A stretch of 64,000 bases of DNA from Acinetobacter guillouiae CIP 63.46 (lineage in GTDB: Bacteria > Pseudomonadota > Gammaproteobacteria > Pseudomonadales > Moraxellaceae): the NCBI RefSeq assembly GCF_000368145.1, contig NZ_KB849286.1, forward strand, positions 124,001 through 188,000. The letters run 5' to 3'. The stretch's first letter is position 1. Every line of letters starts with the position of its first letter. The position numbers and the translations under genes are program-made. Under the pieces are notes generated by a model that was not told the origin of the DNA, searched no databases, and saw only the letters and a program-made list of their open reading frames with translations. This document shows positions 53,816-62,950 of this stretch, piece by piece.

Positions 53816-54883
53816 ATGAATCTTTCTCTAAATCAAGCCGTACAAATACTGACTCAACCTCATCCTTTACATTTGATTTGGCAAATTTACCTGTCACAAA
53901 TACAGGCACAAGCCTTAGATTTTTCAATTGAAAAAAAACTCTTTGCATCATTATTTCAATTTGAAGATGCCACAGTCCTAGCAAAGAAACATGCTTTGCA
54001 TCCTCAAAATACCGATTATCTGTTACAGCTCTTGGCAAGTTTACAACTGTTAGACACCCAGTTTGAACCAACCAGACAAGCTATGCTTTATCGTATTAAA
54101 CCAGCACTTAAAGACTACTTTGATCCGATATCAGATCAATATTGTGCTGATGCGTTGTTATATCGCCAACAAGTGATTCAGTCTGTTGCTGGTCAACTTT
54201 CTGTGTCTTTTTCTCGTGATTTCCAAGCCCAATCTCGAACACCAGAAACGATCGGATCTGCATGGGCACAAGCGGCTCAAATACAAATTGCCCAAGAACA
54301 AAACGCTGTTACAGTTCACATTGCAGATGTGCTTTCTGATTTAGTCAGTGAATTTGAAACAGCAAGGCATTTTCTTGATGTCGGTGCTGGCGCTGGACGG
54401 ATTGCTATGCATTTGGCTGAAAAGTTTACTCAACTTGAATGTACCCTTTTAGAACTTCCGCATGTCATTGAGGCAATTCGTCCCACTTTAGCAAACCATC
54501 CAGCACATCAACGCTTACATTGTTTAGCAGCTGACTTGCAAAGCTTAGACTTTCAAACTTTAAAATCTCAACCCCAATACGATATTATTTGGTGCTCATC
54601 TGTACTGCATTTTGTCGATGATTACGCTCTAATTTTAGAAAAACTGCTTGCAGCTCTATCATCCCATGGTGTATTGATTTGTTGTCATGCCGAAATTGAC
54701 CCATCTCAATATGATGCAGGTATTCAAAGCTATTATCTGAATATGCGTATGCAAGGCAATTACATTCCACAAAAGGACGACATTTATCGCAGCTTAAAGC
54801 AACTGGGTTGTCAGCACATTGAAACGATCGAGAATGTGCAATTCCCGGTTGCGCCGGTTGATGTACTGATTGCGCGGAAATAG
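53816..54883 (+). CDS. Class I methyltransferase (O-methyltransferase family 2-like)
   Basis: The 355-residue protein has an N-terminal helical dimerisation part (about residues 1-160, winged helix-like, as in plant-type O-methyltransferases). A Rossmann domain follows, with motif I HFLDVGAGAGRIAMHLAEKF, the acidic ECTLLELPHV and the late DIIWCSSVLHFVDDY. The start at 53816 has AAAAGG 8 nt upstream; a GTG three codons earlier is less likely. It lies between AraC and the TonB receptor and is headed by a Fur box, which suggests a role in making or modifying a metal ligand. Confidence 0.82.
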   Translation: MNLSLNQAVQILTQPHPLHLIWQIYLSQIQAQALDFSIEKKLFASLFQFEDATVLAKKHALHPQNTDYLLQLLASLQLLDTQFEPTRQAMLYRIKPALKDYFDPISDQYCADALLYRQQVIQSVAGQLSVSFSRDFQAQSRTPETIGSAWAQAAQIQIAQEQNAVTVHIADVLSDLVSEFETARHFLDVGAGAGRIAMHLAEKFTQLECTLLELPHVIEAIRPTLANHPAHQRLHCLAADLQSLDFQTLKSQPQYDIIWCSSVLHFVDDYALILEKLLAALSSHGVLICCHAEIDPSQYDAGIQSYYLNMRMQGNYIPQKDDIYRSLKQLGCQHIETIENVQFPVAPVDVLIARK

Positions 54884-54963
54884 GTTATGAAAAAGCGAGA
54901 AGTAAAATTTAATCCTTAAATCAAATTGACTTCTCGCTATGTCGAATATTGAACATAAACGCA

Positions 54964-57564
54964 TTAAAATTTCTGCGAAATACTCACCTTATAATCTCGA
55001 CCTGTACCTGTCATATACTCACCCAAATACATTTTGTAATCACGATTAAATAAATTATCAATCGAGAAATTCAGCGTCGGCCCTTTTGCACCAATTGGCT
55101 GCCAGTCGGCATAAACGCTATGTAGTGAATAGCCTTTAGTTTTGGGTAATGAAAATGAAGATGCCGCGATCGACTTATCATTATCTGAAAGGCTTCGATC
55201 TTGCTCAGCAACAAATATCCCTCTCCACCCCATGGTTAAGTGATGCTCAGGCACATTCACCCCTAAAGTCGCTGTGGCTTTTTTCGGTGGAATATTGGTC
55301 ATCCATGTTTTTTGATCAAACCACGGATTTACAGGGGAATTATCACGTTGCCCGCGAATATAGGAATAGGTTAAACCTGCAAACCAAGTCGGCTGATTAT
55401 AGAAAGCTTCGGCTTCATAGGCTTTGATGGTGTAATCAGTCACATTACGATAAAAACCATGATCATAATTACCTTTACAGTCTGCTACGCTGCCTGATCC
55501 GTTGTTGGCATTGTTTTCTGCTTGTGCTTGACAAAATGTTGAGCGATTGCGGAATATCTCATCGCCCCCACGATTATGATGATAAGTTAAACGCACTTGC
55601 AGATGATCTTCATTGCTAAACACATCGTCAAAATTCATCTCATTTCCGACACGAATCGCCAACATTTTTTCAGGAACTAAATAACGACTGGTCGATGGAA
55701 CAGTGGTTGCTGCGGATTGCACATAATATTGTTCATCTACACGAGGCGCACGCCAAGTTTTACTCACGTTAGCAAACCATGTCATGTAGTCGGTCTGTTT
55801 CCAAGATATCGCTAAACGAGGAGACCAGCCTGTATAGGTTTTACTGGAATAATCATGTCCAGCAGCCGGATCATTAAATCGTGATGCACGATTTGGCTTA
55901 CCGTTATTTTCAATATGATCATAACGTAGCGATGGGGTAATGATGAGATTATTAATCTGATACTGATCTTCAATAAATGCACTCAGCATTTGCTGATCAC
56001 CAGCAGGCATATAGTTCGGTTCATAATAACCAAAATTATAATCTGGCTTTTTCACATTGTTCTTGTCATAAATCAGCGAGTTTTGTTCCATTTTCTGGTA
56101 TTGCGCGCCAACCTTTAATTTATGCGTGCCCAGTTTTGTTTCAATATCACTGATATTACTCATTTTTAATGCTGTATTGGTATAGGTTACCCAGCTTTCA
56201 TTGCCTAACAGTGCCGCTGAACCCGTTACACTTGGCAAGCGTAGATCATGCTGATAGGTTTTGGAGTAGGATGCGACAGCTTTTAAGTTTAGATATGGGT
56301 TAGCATCAGGATTGAATTCATAACTTGCAGAATAACTGGTATCTTCCTGATCACGGTCAACCAAACGGCGTTTCCAAGCCTCATCATAACCATATTTGGC
56401 GATATCCGCCTCAGTCGGCACTGCATCTTGATCACGCATGGCAGCAAAAGGCTCCCAGCCTTCATGCCCACTGCGCATGGCATTTAAAGAAATTTTATGA
56501 CCATCGGCTGGATAAAAATTCAGTTTGGCTAAATAGGTTTCTTGCTCTTGCCCAGAATACAAAAACTCAGTTCCATCTGGTCGCTTTACATTGCCACTGT
56601 CTCGGTTGGTATAGTAAAACAGCCCATCGACCAGCCCATTGTCGGCTTTACCATATACAGCGCCAGTGTAGGTATTTTGGCTGTTATTGGAAAAGCGTGA
56701 ATATTTTAAAAATGCGCCAATATTTTTACCCTCATCAAGCAAATCAGTGGCATCTTTAGTTTCCAGTGTAACTTTACCACCAAAACCACCATTACCGACT
56801 TCGACGTTATGTGGCCCTTTATCCACGGTGATTTTCTTTAAAATCTCAGGTTCAATAAAGACTGAACCTTGTCGATATTTATCAAACGTTTTAACAGAAT
56901 CGTCTAAGGTGATTGGTACATCGGCTACCCCACCCATCCCCAAGATATTAATCGTTTGCCCTCCTGGACGTGGAGATCCTGCTGAACCTACACTGGGCAT
57001 ATGATCGAGCAATTGCGCAACATTATTGGCCTGATAACGATCAATCGCCTTTTGATTGAGCACGCTCTGACCAAATTGTATGGTGTCTTTTTTTATTGCT
57101 TCGACCACAATCGGGGTCATCTGATAAATTTGGTTTTCAGCATTTGTGGATGATGTTGCTGTTTTCCCCGTTGCTGTTTTTCCTGTTGCAGTGTTTTCTG
57201 TATTGACTACAGACGTTTGTGCCGCAGTAGAGTTTTCAATGAGTAGATAACCTGCGGAAGTTTTTTGAATCTGGAATGGGGTATTTTGCACCAATAATGC
57301 AAAAGCTTGATCTAGGGTATATTTACCCTTCATCGTCTTTACCCGATAACGATTGGTTTTTGCAGGATCTAATAACAAGGATACATTGGCTTGCTGTGCC
57401 AAGCTATTTAAAGCTTGGGTTAATGAACCGCTTTGCACTTGATAAAAGCCAACAGGCGAAGCGTTATTTGCATGCGTTTGTATACTGATTGCACTCATAG
57501 ACAGTGCGATTGCAACAGCCATTGCAACTGGCTTTATTGCATTCTGATATAAAGATTGAGACAT
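54964..57564 (-). CDS. TonB-dependent heme/hemoglobin-type receptor with STN signalling domain
   Basis: The 866-residue outer-membrane protein has a signal peptide. A STN domain follows (residues about 38-110, VQSGSLTQALNSLAQQANVS and LDQAFALLVQNTPFQIQKTS). After a Thr-rich linker comes a plug with HASR-like blocks (FIEPEILKKITVDKGPHNVE, GNGGFGGKVTLETKDATDLL). The barrel follows, ending KVSISQKF. The STN domain implies signalling to FecR. It resembles HasR or hemoglobin receptors by these motifs; the ligand is inferred. A Fur box lies 18 nt upstream. Confidence 0.88.
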   Translation of the reverse strand: MSQSLYQNAIKPVAMAVAIALSMSAISIQTHANNASPVGFYQVQSGSLTQALNSLAQQANVSLLLDPAKTNRYRVKTMKGKYTLDQAFALLVQNTPFQIQKTSAGYLLIENSTAAQTSVVNTENTATGKTATGKTATSSTNAENQIYQMTPIVVEAIKKDTIQFGQSVLNQKAIDRYQANNVAQLLDHMPSVGSAGSPRPGGQTINILGMGGVADVPITLDDSVKTFDKYRQGSVFIEPEILKKITVDKGPHNVEVGNGGFGGKVTLETKDATDLLDEGKNIGAFLKYSRFSNNSQNTYTGAVYGKADNGLVDGLFYYTNRDSGNVKRPDGTEFLYSGQEQETYLAKLNFYPADGHKISLNAMRSGHEGWEPFAAMRDQDAVPTEADIAKYGYDEAWKRRLVDRDQEDTSYSASYEFNPDANPYLNLKAVASYSKTYQHDLRLPSVTGSAALLGNESWVTYTNTALKMSNISDIETKLGTHKLKVGAQYQKMEQNSLIYDKNNVKKPDYNFGYYEPNYMPAGDQQMLSAFIEDQYQINNLIITPSLRYDHIENNGKPNRASRFNDPAAGHDYSSKTYTGWSPRLAISWKQTDYMTWFANVSKTWRAPRVDEQYYVQSAATTVPSTSRYLVPEKMLAIRVGNEMNFDDVFSNEDHLQVRLTYHHNRGGDEIFRNRSTFCQAQAENNANNGSGSVADCKGNYDHGFYRNVTDYTIKAYEAEAFYNQPTWFAGLTYSYIRGQRDNSPVNPWFDQKTWMTNIPPKKATATLGVNVPEHHLTMGWRGIFVAEQDRSLSDNDKSIAASSFSLPKTKGYSLHSVYADWQPIGAKGPTLNFSIDNLFNRDYKMYLGEYMTGTGRDYKVSISQKF

Positions 57565-57581
57565 TCTCTACCCACCCAAGG

Positions 57582-57600
57582 TTAAATGATAATCATTAAC
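57582..57600. promoter_or_regulatory. Fur box of the heme-type receptor gene
   Basis: TTAAATGATAATCATTAAC matches 15 of 19 positions of the Fur consensus, 18 nt upstream of the receptor start. Confidence 0.7.
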
Positions 57601-57662
57601 TTCATTCAGTTAAAATAATCTGTGTTTTCATGTGTTCTAAGTTATATGACGAAGCAGAAACG

Positions 57663-57692
57663 AAAAAACCGCAATCAATTGCAGTTTTTTTA
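57663..57692 (-). terminator. Terminator of pilin-like block B
   Basis: GCAAT-ca-ATTGC lies in an A-rich to T-rich setting and is closely similar to the hairpin at 60454-60483 after block A. Confidence 0.7.
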
Positions 57693-57755
57693 AATTTTAA
57701 TTTTCTAAAACACCAGCAAACCTATACTTACCAGCTAAAGTCCACATACCAAAAA

Positions 57756-58352
57756 TTAATTATAGTGCATTGTATAGTTAACAACCGCATGCACATTTTG
57801 AGCATCGACAATTGCTGTCTTAGAAATATATGCTACATAATAACTTAAATACGCCACAGCATAAGCACCCTCAAAAACAGGACTTTTCGCCTGAGTTCCC
57901 CAAGGTGCTGAAATATCTACAGCTACCCCATCTCTAGTCGTAATTTGAAAAAAAATAGGATTTGTAGTGGAAGCATCTAAGGCCTTGTTGACCAATAAAG
58001 TTTTATCCTCTGTATCCAAGTCAGTAGGTGGTGAACTTACACTCAAATGAATCCCTTTAAAGGCTCTAGATGTTGCTACATCACAAACACCCGTACCTGT
58101 AGCATTTAGTAACTCCATATAAATGAGTTTTTTACTTAACGGTACATTTGGATAAAACCCTGATTTAGGTACAGTGGGCAAGGTAAGTGTTAGATCTTTA
58201 GTACCGCTTGCATCACCGCCAGCACTATGTAATATACATGTTCCGTCAGTCACCACACCATTGACTGTAATGGTTCCATCTACAGCAAACACGCGACTAC
58301 ATGTCAAACTTAAAGCCAAAGCACTCAATGTGGCTAAAGTCAGTTTCTGCAT
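57756..58352 (-). CDS. Pilin-like secreted protein, block B gene 3
   Basis: In the 198-residue product a signal peptide (ending VFA) is followed by DGTITVNGVVTDGTCILHSA. That is the strand and first cysteine arrangement of chaperone-usher pilin subunits. A second conserved cysteine lies in GVCDVAT, and the chain ends VVNYTMHYN, like the last strand of such pilins. The middle has KGIHLSVSSPPTDLDTEDKT, shared with all six paralogues. This copy is the last gene before the heme-receptor promoter. No chaperone or usher gene is in the window. Confidence 0.75.
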   Translation of the reverse strand: MQKLTLATLSALALSLTCSRVFAVDGTITVNGVVTDGTCILHSAGGDASGTKDLTLTLPTVPKSGFYPNVPLSKKLIYMELLNATGTGVCDVATSRAFKGIHLSVSSPPTDLDTEDKTLLVNKALDASTTNPIFFQITTRDGVAVDISAPWGTQAKSPVFEGAYAVAYLSYYVAYISKTAIVDAQNVHAVVNYTMHYN

Positions 58353-58442
58353 TGAATAAATCTCATAAGATTTGAATAAGTTTTAATTTTCTCAACCCTC
58401 AATAAACCTAAACTTCCCCTCGCTTAAGCCAATACACAAAAT

Positions 58443-59048
58443 TTAATTATAGTGCAATGTATAATTGATCGTTGTCGTGAAATTTTGAGCATCGACAATC
58501 CCCGTTTTGGAAGCAACCGCGACTATGTAATATACATATGTTTCACCATCAGCACGGATACGCACTAAGCTTTTCTCCTGAGTTCCCCAAGCCGCAGAAA
58601 AATCTACAGGTCTACTGTTTTCAGTCTGCATTTGAAGAAAAATAGGATGTGCCTTAGAAGCACCACCTGCACCTGTGGCTTTATTCACGAGTAAAGTTTT
58701 ATCTGTCTCATCCAAATCATCTGGTGAAATTGTACTCAGATGTATTCCTTTTAATGCTTTACTTGTTGCCACATCACAGTGAGCTGTACCTGTTGCATTG
58801 GTTAACTGTAGAGTAAGTCCATAACGCATTGGCACTGGAAGTGTAGGCGTAAACCACGATTTAGGTACAATACCTAATGGATATACGATATCTTTCAAAC
58901 CAGTTACATAACCACCATCACCTTGCAATGTACAAGTTTGATCCGTGATAACACCATTGACTGTGATTGTGCCATCTACAGCAAACACGCTGCTACATGC
59001 CAAAGTTAAAGCTAAAGCGCTGAATGTGGCTAAAGTCAGTTTATTCAT
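58443..59048 (-). CDS. Pilin-like secreted protein, block B gene 2
   Basis: The 201-residue paralogue opens MNKLTLATFSALALTLACSS and continues DGTITVNGVITDQTCTLQGD. Its second cysteine is in HCDVAT and its end is TTINYTLHYN. The block with LDETDKTLLVNKA marks the family. It lies 90 nt from its neighbour on each side; these gaps are alike in sequence, which fits tandem duplication. Confidence 0.75.
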   Translation of the reverse strand: MNKLTLATFSALALTLACSSVFAVDGTITVNGVITDQTCTLQGDGGYVTGLKDIVYPLGIVPKSWFTPTLPVPMRYGLTLQLTNATGTAHCDVATSKALKGIHLSTISPDDLDETDKTLLVNKATGAGGASKAHPIFLQMQTENSRPVDFSAAWGTQEKSLVRIRADGETYVYYIVAVASKTGIVDAQNFTTTINYTLHYN

Positions 59049-59138
59049 TGAATCCCCCCTTTATAATGCTTTAATCATTTTAAATTGCTCAATCTTCAGT
59101 AAACGCATGCTTCCCAACCCAAAACAACAGAGGCTAAT

Positions 59139-59714
59139 TTAATTATAGTGCATTGTATAATTGACTACTGCTTGCACATTTTGAGCATCAACAATCCAAT
59201 TCTTAGCAACGTACCCTACACCGTAAGCAAAAATTGTACGAACACCATCCCGAAAAATAGTAGTTTTCTCCTGAGTTTCCCAAGGCGCAGAAAAATCTAC
59301 ACGTTTATTGAACCTAGTATACATTCGGATAAAAACAGGATTTTTAATGGATACATCTGCAGATTTATTGACCAATAAAGTCTTATCATCTGCATCCAAG
59401 TCAGTTGGTGAAACAGCACTCAGATGTATACCTCTAAAGGCATAACTTGTTGCTGCATCACAGAAACCTATACCATCAGCATTTCTTAATTCCATTACAA
59501 GGTTCACTCCCACTGTATTAAACTTTGATTTAGATACAGTAGGTAAAGTAACCGTTATATCTTTCATACCAACTGTCCCTTCTAGACCTTGCAATGTACA
59601 AGTTTGATCCGTGATAACACCATTGACTGTAATGGTGCCATCTACAGCAAAAACGCTGGTACATACCAAAGTTAAAAGCAAAGTGCTGAATGTGGGTAAA
59701 GTCAGTTTATTCAT
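59139..59714 (-). CDS. Pilin-like secreted protein, block B gene 1
   Basis: The paralogue has 191 residues when started at ATG 59714 (MNKLTLPTFSTLLLTLVCTS), where AAGG stands 8 nt upstream. The frame reaches 59783 but that extension precedes the signal peptide. Conserved parts are DGTITVNGVITDQTCTLQGL, FCDAAT, DLDADDKTLLVNKS and VVNYTMHYN. It is first in the downstream three-gene block, behind the 0.8-kb promoter segment. Confidence 0.75.
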   Translation of the reverse strand: MNKLTLPTFSTLLLTLVCTSVFAVDGTITVNGVITDQTCTLQGLEGTVGMKDITVTLPTVSKSKFNTVGVNLVMELRNADGIGFCDAATSYAFRGIHLSAVSPTDLDADDKTLLVNKSADVSIKNPVFIRMYTRFNKRVDFSAPWETQEKTTIFRDGVRTIFAYGVGYVAKNWIVDAQNVQAVVNYTMHYN

Positions 59715-60545
59715 TGAATCAGCCTTATAAAGCTTTAATAAATGCGATAATTTAACGATGCTGTGATTCACATTAGGAGACATGGTAATTTCAACGAAAA
59801 TAGATAGATCTAAATATATAAACGCTGTTGCTGTTAACTCTAAACCTCTGCTTATTTCAAGCTAGAGTCTATTTTAATATTTATTTTTATTTTAAATTTC
59901 CTCTAATTTAAAATAAAACTCCATGCTGACAAAAATATCCGCATATCACAATATTTTTAAGTTTACTTTTTATCATACAAATACATTACATAAAATCATG
60001 TGTAAATTTTATTATTAAAAATCAATATAATAAATAAAACAAATGATCAAAATTTAAATTTTATTTGAGTTTTAAACACCATTTACAGCGTATCGAAATA
60101 TGATTAAATATAAATAAAATCATTTTTTCCTGTCCAAATTTAACCCGACTAAAATAATATGCTTTATCATTTTTCAATCATATAAATGACCTCATCATCC
60201 AGCTTCCTTATTAAGATCTTCTATACGTATCCAAAGTATTACCCATCAACATCATTGATTGAATATTCATTAAAACACTTATGATTTTTTATAAAATGAT
60301 ATTCAATCGATTTCTTTCATCAATCAAAAATAATCGTGTGGCGTAAATCATATTGCTATTCAAAGTGCCTTCTCTTTGTGAGAAAGCGAAGATGAGAGGA
60401 ATTTTTATATTGATCTATGCTTTTAAAAAGACTTATACAACAAGCCGAGTGACAAAAAAACTGCAATAAATTGCAGTTTTTTTAAATTTTAACTTTCTAA
60501 AGCATCAGCAAACCTAAGCTTCCCCCGCTTAAACAAACACAAAAA
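59715..60545. other. Promoter region of block B and end of block A (duplicated segment)
   Basis: The part at about 59880-60130 is a diverged duplicate of 62660-62920 (offset near 2787 bp): long A/T-rich runs share ATGCTGACAAAAAT and ATCATACAA-N-TACATTACATAA-type blocks. The gap also holds the block A terminator at 60454-60483. No gene is seen. Confidence 0.6.
60454..60483 (-). terminator. Terminator of pilin-like block A
   Basis: CTGCAAT-aa-ATTGCAG is flanked by seven A and seven T, giving a perfect bidirectional-looking terminator. Confidence 0.8.
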
Positions 60546-61139
60546 TTAATTATAGTGCAATGTATAATTAATTTTTGCAGTGACATTTTGAGCATCGACT
60601 ATCCCCGTTTTAGAGGCATACTGTGCACGATAATATACAAATGTATGACTACCAAGATGCTGAACTGTACTTTTTGCCTGATCTTCCCACGATGCTGAAA
60701 AATCCACAGGTAGCGCATCCAAGGTATAAAATCGCATAAAAACAGGATTTGCAATAGAAGCGCCCGAGGTGTTGACCAATAAAGTTTTATCTTCTGCATC
60801 CAAGTGATCTGGCGAAATCGCACTGAGGTGTATACCTCTAAACGCTCTTCGTGTTGCTGCATCACAAAAATCTGTACCCGTCGCATCTCTTAAATGCAGA
60901 TTAAAGCCCATGAAGAATGGGACTCGATTTGAAGGCGTAAATGTCGATTTAGGCAGCGTGGGTAAGCTAACGGTTAGATTTTTTAAACCATTTGCCATAC
61001 CATCATCACCTCGTAAGGTGCAAGTCTGATCCGTCACCACACCATTAACCGTAATGGTTCCATCTACTGCAAATACGTTGGTAGACGCTAAAGTTAAAGC
61101 CAAAGTACTCAATGTTGCTAAAGTCAGTTTCTTCATCAA
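60546..61139 (-). CDS. Pilin-like secreted protein, block A gene 3
   Basis: The 197-residue paralogue has signal peptide MMKKLTLATLSTLALTLAST to VFA, then DGTITVNGVVTDQTCTLRGD. The second cysteine is in FCDAAT, and the chain ends AKINYTLHYN. It corresponds in position to the copy at 57756-58352 in block B. A central feature is the block DHLDAEDKTLLVNTS. It is last in its block, followed by the terminator at 60454. Confidence 0.75.
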   Translation of the reverse strand: MMKKLTLATLSTLALTLASTNVFAVDGTITVNGVVTDQTCTLRGDDGMANGLKNLTVSLPTLPKSTFTPSNRVPFFMGFNLHLRDATGTDFCDAATRRAFRGIHLSAISPDHLDAEDKTLLVNTSGASIANPVFMRFYTLDALPVDFSASWEDQAKSTVQHLGSHTFVYYRAQYASKTGIVDAQNVTAKINYTLHYN

Positions 61140-61225
61140 ATACCCCTTTATAAAGTTTTAATTATTTTTAAGTTGCTCAATCATCATTAAATCTATGTCT
61201 CACCACTAAAACCAACATAAAAAAT

Positions 61226-61819
61226 TTAATTATAGTGCATGGTATAATTTATCTTTGCCGTGTAATTCTGAGCATCGACAATTCCTGTCTTGGAAACATA
61301 TGCTACACCGTATACTAGATATGTCTCACCATTAAAATTATAAATTAAACTTTTCGCTTGAGTTCCCCAAGGTTCAGAAAAATTCACAGTTTTACCGTTG
61401 TTTGCATACATTGCAATGAACACAGGATTTTTAGTTGGAGCACCTATGGCTCTATTCACCAATAAAGTTTTATTGGTTGCATCCAAATCATCATTTGGTG
61501 AACTTACACTGAGATGGACTCCTTTAAAGGCTTGAGTTGTTGCTACATCACAGTTAGCTGTACCATCAGCATTTGTTAAGAACAGAAGCATGGCGTACCC
61601 CGTTGATGTTGGATTTGTAGTAAACCATGATTTAGGTATTGAAAACATACTAACCGTTAGATCTTTCAAGCCAGTAGTAAAAGATCGGCCAGCTTTTAAT
61701 GTACATGTTTGATCCGTTACCACACCATTAACCGTAATGGTTCCATCTAAGGCAAATACATTTGTGCTTGCCAAAGTGAAAGCCAAAGTACTCAATGTTG
61801 CTAAAGTCAGTTTCTGCAT
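61226..61819 (-). CDS. Pilin-like secreted protein, block A gene 2
   Basis: The 197-residue paralogue has a signal peptide ending VFA, DGTITVNGVVTDQTCTLKAG, a second cysteine in NCDVAT, the block DDLDATNKTLLVNRA and the end AKINYTMHYN. It differs from its neighbours mainly in the segment after the first cysteine and in the region around residue 150, so the surface-exposed part may vary while the core is kept. Confidence 0.75.
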   Translation of the reverse strand: MQKLTLATLSTLAFTLASTNVFALDGTITVNGVVTDQTCTLKAGRSFTTGLKDLTVSMFSIPKSWFTTNPTSTGYAMLLFLTNADGTANCDVATTQAFKGVHLSVSSPNDDLDATNKTLLVNRAIGAPTKNPVFIAMYANNGKTVNFSEPWGTQAKSLIYNFNGETYLVYGVAYVSKTGIVDAQNYTAKINYTMHYN

Positions 61820-61910
61820 TGAATTACCCCTTTATAAGGTTTTAATTATTTTTAAGTTGCTGAATTATCAGCAAACCTATACCTCACCCTTTAAGCCAAC
61901 AGACAAAAAA

Positions 61911-62507
61911 CTAATTATAGTGCAAGGTATAATTGATAGTTGCCGTGACATTCTGAGCATCTACAATCCCAGTCTTCGAAATAACTGATGCCACATATAG
62001 TACAGCTGCGTCATTACCCCCTTTAGAAACCTTACTTATTACCTGCCTCCCCCAAGGTGCAGAAAAATCTACTGACTCCGAACTATCACCAACATAAGCT
62101 CTAATGCCAATAAAAACAGGGTTTTTAGTAGAAGCACCACTGGCTTGATTCACTAATAAAGTTTTATCGGCTGTATCCAAGTGATCTGGCGAAATCGCAC
62201 TGAGATGTATTCCTTTAAAGGCTTTAACTGTTGCTGCATCACAGTTAGCTGTACCCTCAGCATTTTTTAAAAACACTTGAATGACTACAAACCCTGGTGC
62301 TCTATTGAAGATAAAACTTGATTTAGACACAGCTGGTATATTAACTGTTATATCTTTTGTACCGCTTGCCTCACGATAACCTTGTAATGTACATGTTTGA
62401 TCTGTCACCACACCATTTACGGTGAGGGTTCCATCTAGCGCAAATACATTTGTGCATGGCAAAGTTAAAGCCAAAGTACTCAATGTTGCTAAAGTCAGTT
62501 TCTTCAT
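61911..62507 (-). CDS. Pilin-like secreted protein, block A gene 1
   Basis: The 198-residue paralogue has signal peptide MKKLTLATLSTLALTLPCTN, then DGTLTVNGVVTDQTCTLQGY, a second cysteine in NCDAAT, the block DHLDTADKTLLVNQA and the end ATINYTLHYN. It is the first gene of the upstream three-gene block, behind a 443-bp AT-rich promoter segment. Whether these assemble into a fibre is unknown. Confidence 0.75.
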   Translation of the reverse strand: MKKLTLATLSTLALTLPCTNVFALDGTLTVNGVVTDQTCTLQGYREASGTKDITVNIPAVSKSSFIFNRAPGFVVIQVFLKNAEGTANCDAATVKAFKGIHLSAISPDHLDTADKTLLVNQASGASTKNPVFIGIRAYVGDSSESVDFSAPWGRQVISKVSKGGNDAAVLYVASVISKTGIVDAQNVTATINYTLHYN

Positions 62508-62950
62508 TGAAATACCCCTTTATAAATTTTGAAGCAAAAACATGCGATAAATATAATCTTATTCACATTATAGGAACGAAAATCCCAATATAAATAAATG
62601 CAATTAAATATGGTTAAACTATGTTTCTGCTTATTTTAATCTTATGCTGATTTAAAAATTAGCTATTCACTATTTATTTTAAATTTCAGTTAATTTAAAA
62701 TAAAACCTTATGCTGACAAAAATACATCTACACCACAATAGTTTCTAGGTTGACTTTTTATCATACAAGTACATTACATAAAATCATGTATGAATTTTAT
62801 TATTAAAATTCAATATTATAAATAAATAAATTGGTAAATTTTAAGTCATTATTTTAGTTTTAAACAGTATTTTCAACATATAAAAATGTGATTAAACATA
62901 AATAAACCACATTTAATAAGATATTAAACTCAACCAAAATAACATTATTG
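62508..62950. other. Promoter region of pilin-like block A (duplicated segment)
   Basis: AT-rich and without genes. 62660-62920 resembles 59880-60130, which indicates duplication of promoter plus three genes as a unit. Confidence 0.6.

Noticed and set aside
59148-59378. Plus-strand frames opposite the pilin-like genes
   Set aside because: They recur at equivalent positions opposite each paralogue and are shadows of the coding strand.
57756-62507. Hemophilin-type heme-binding proteins as identity of the tandem array
   Set aside because: The position beside a FecI/FecR/heme-receptor locus is suggestive, but the sequence pattern (paired cysteines, strand motifs and NYT-HYN end) is that of pilin-like subunits, not of hemophilins as I know them.
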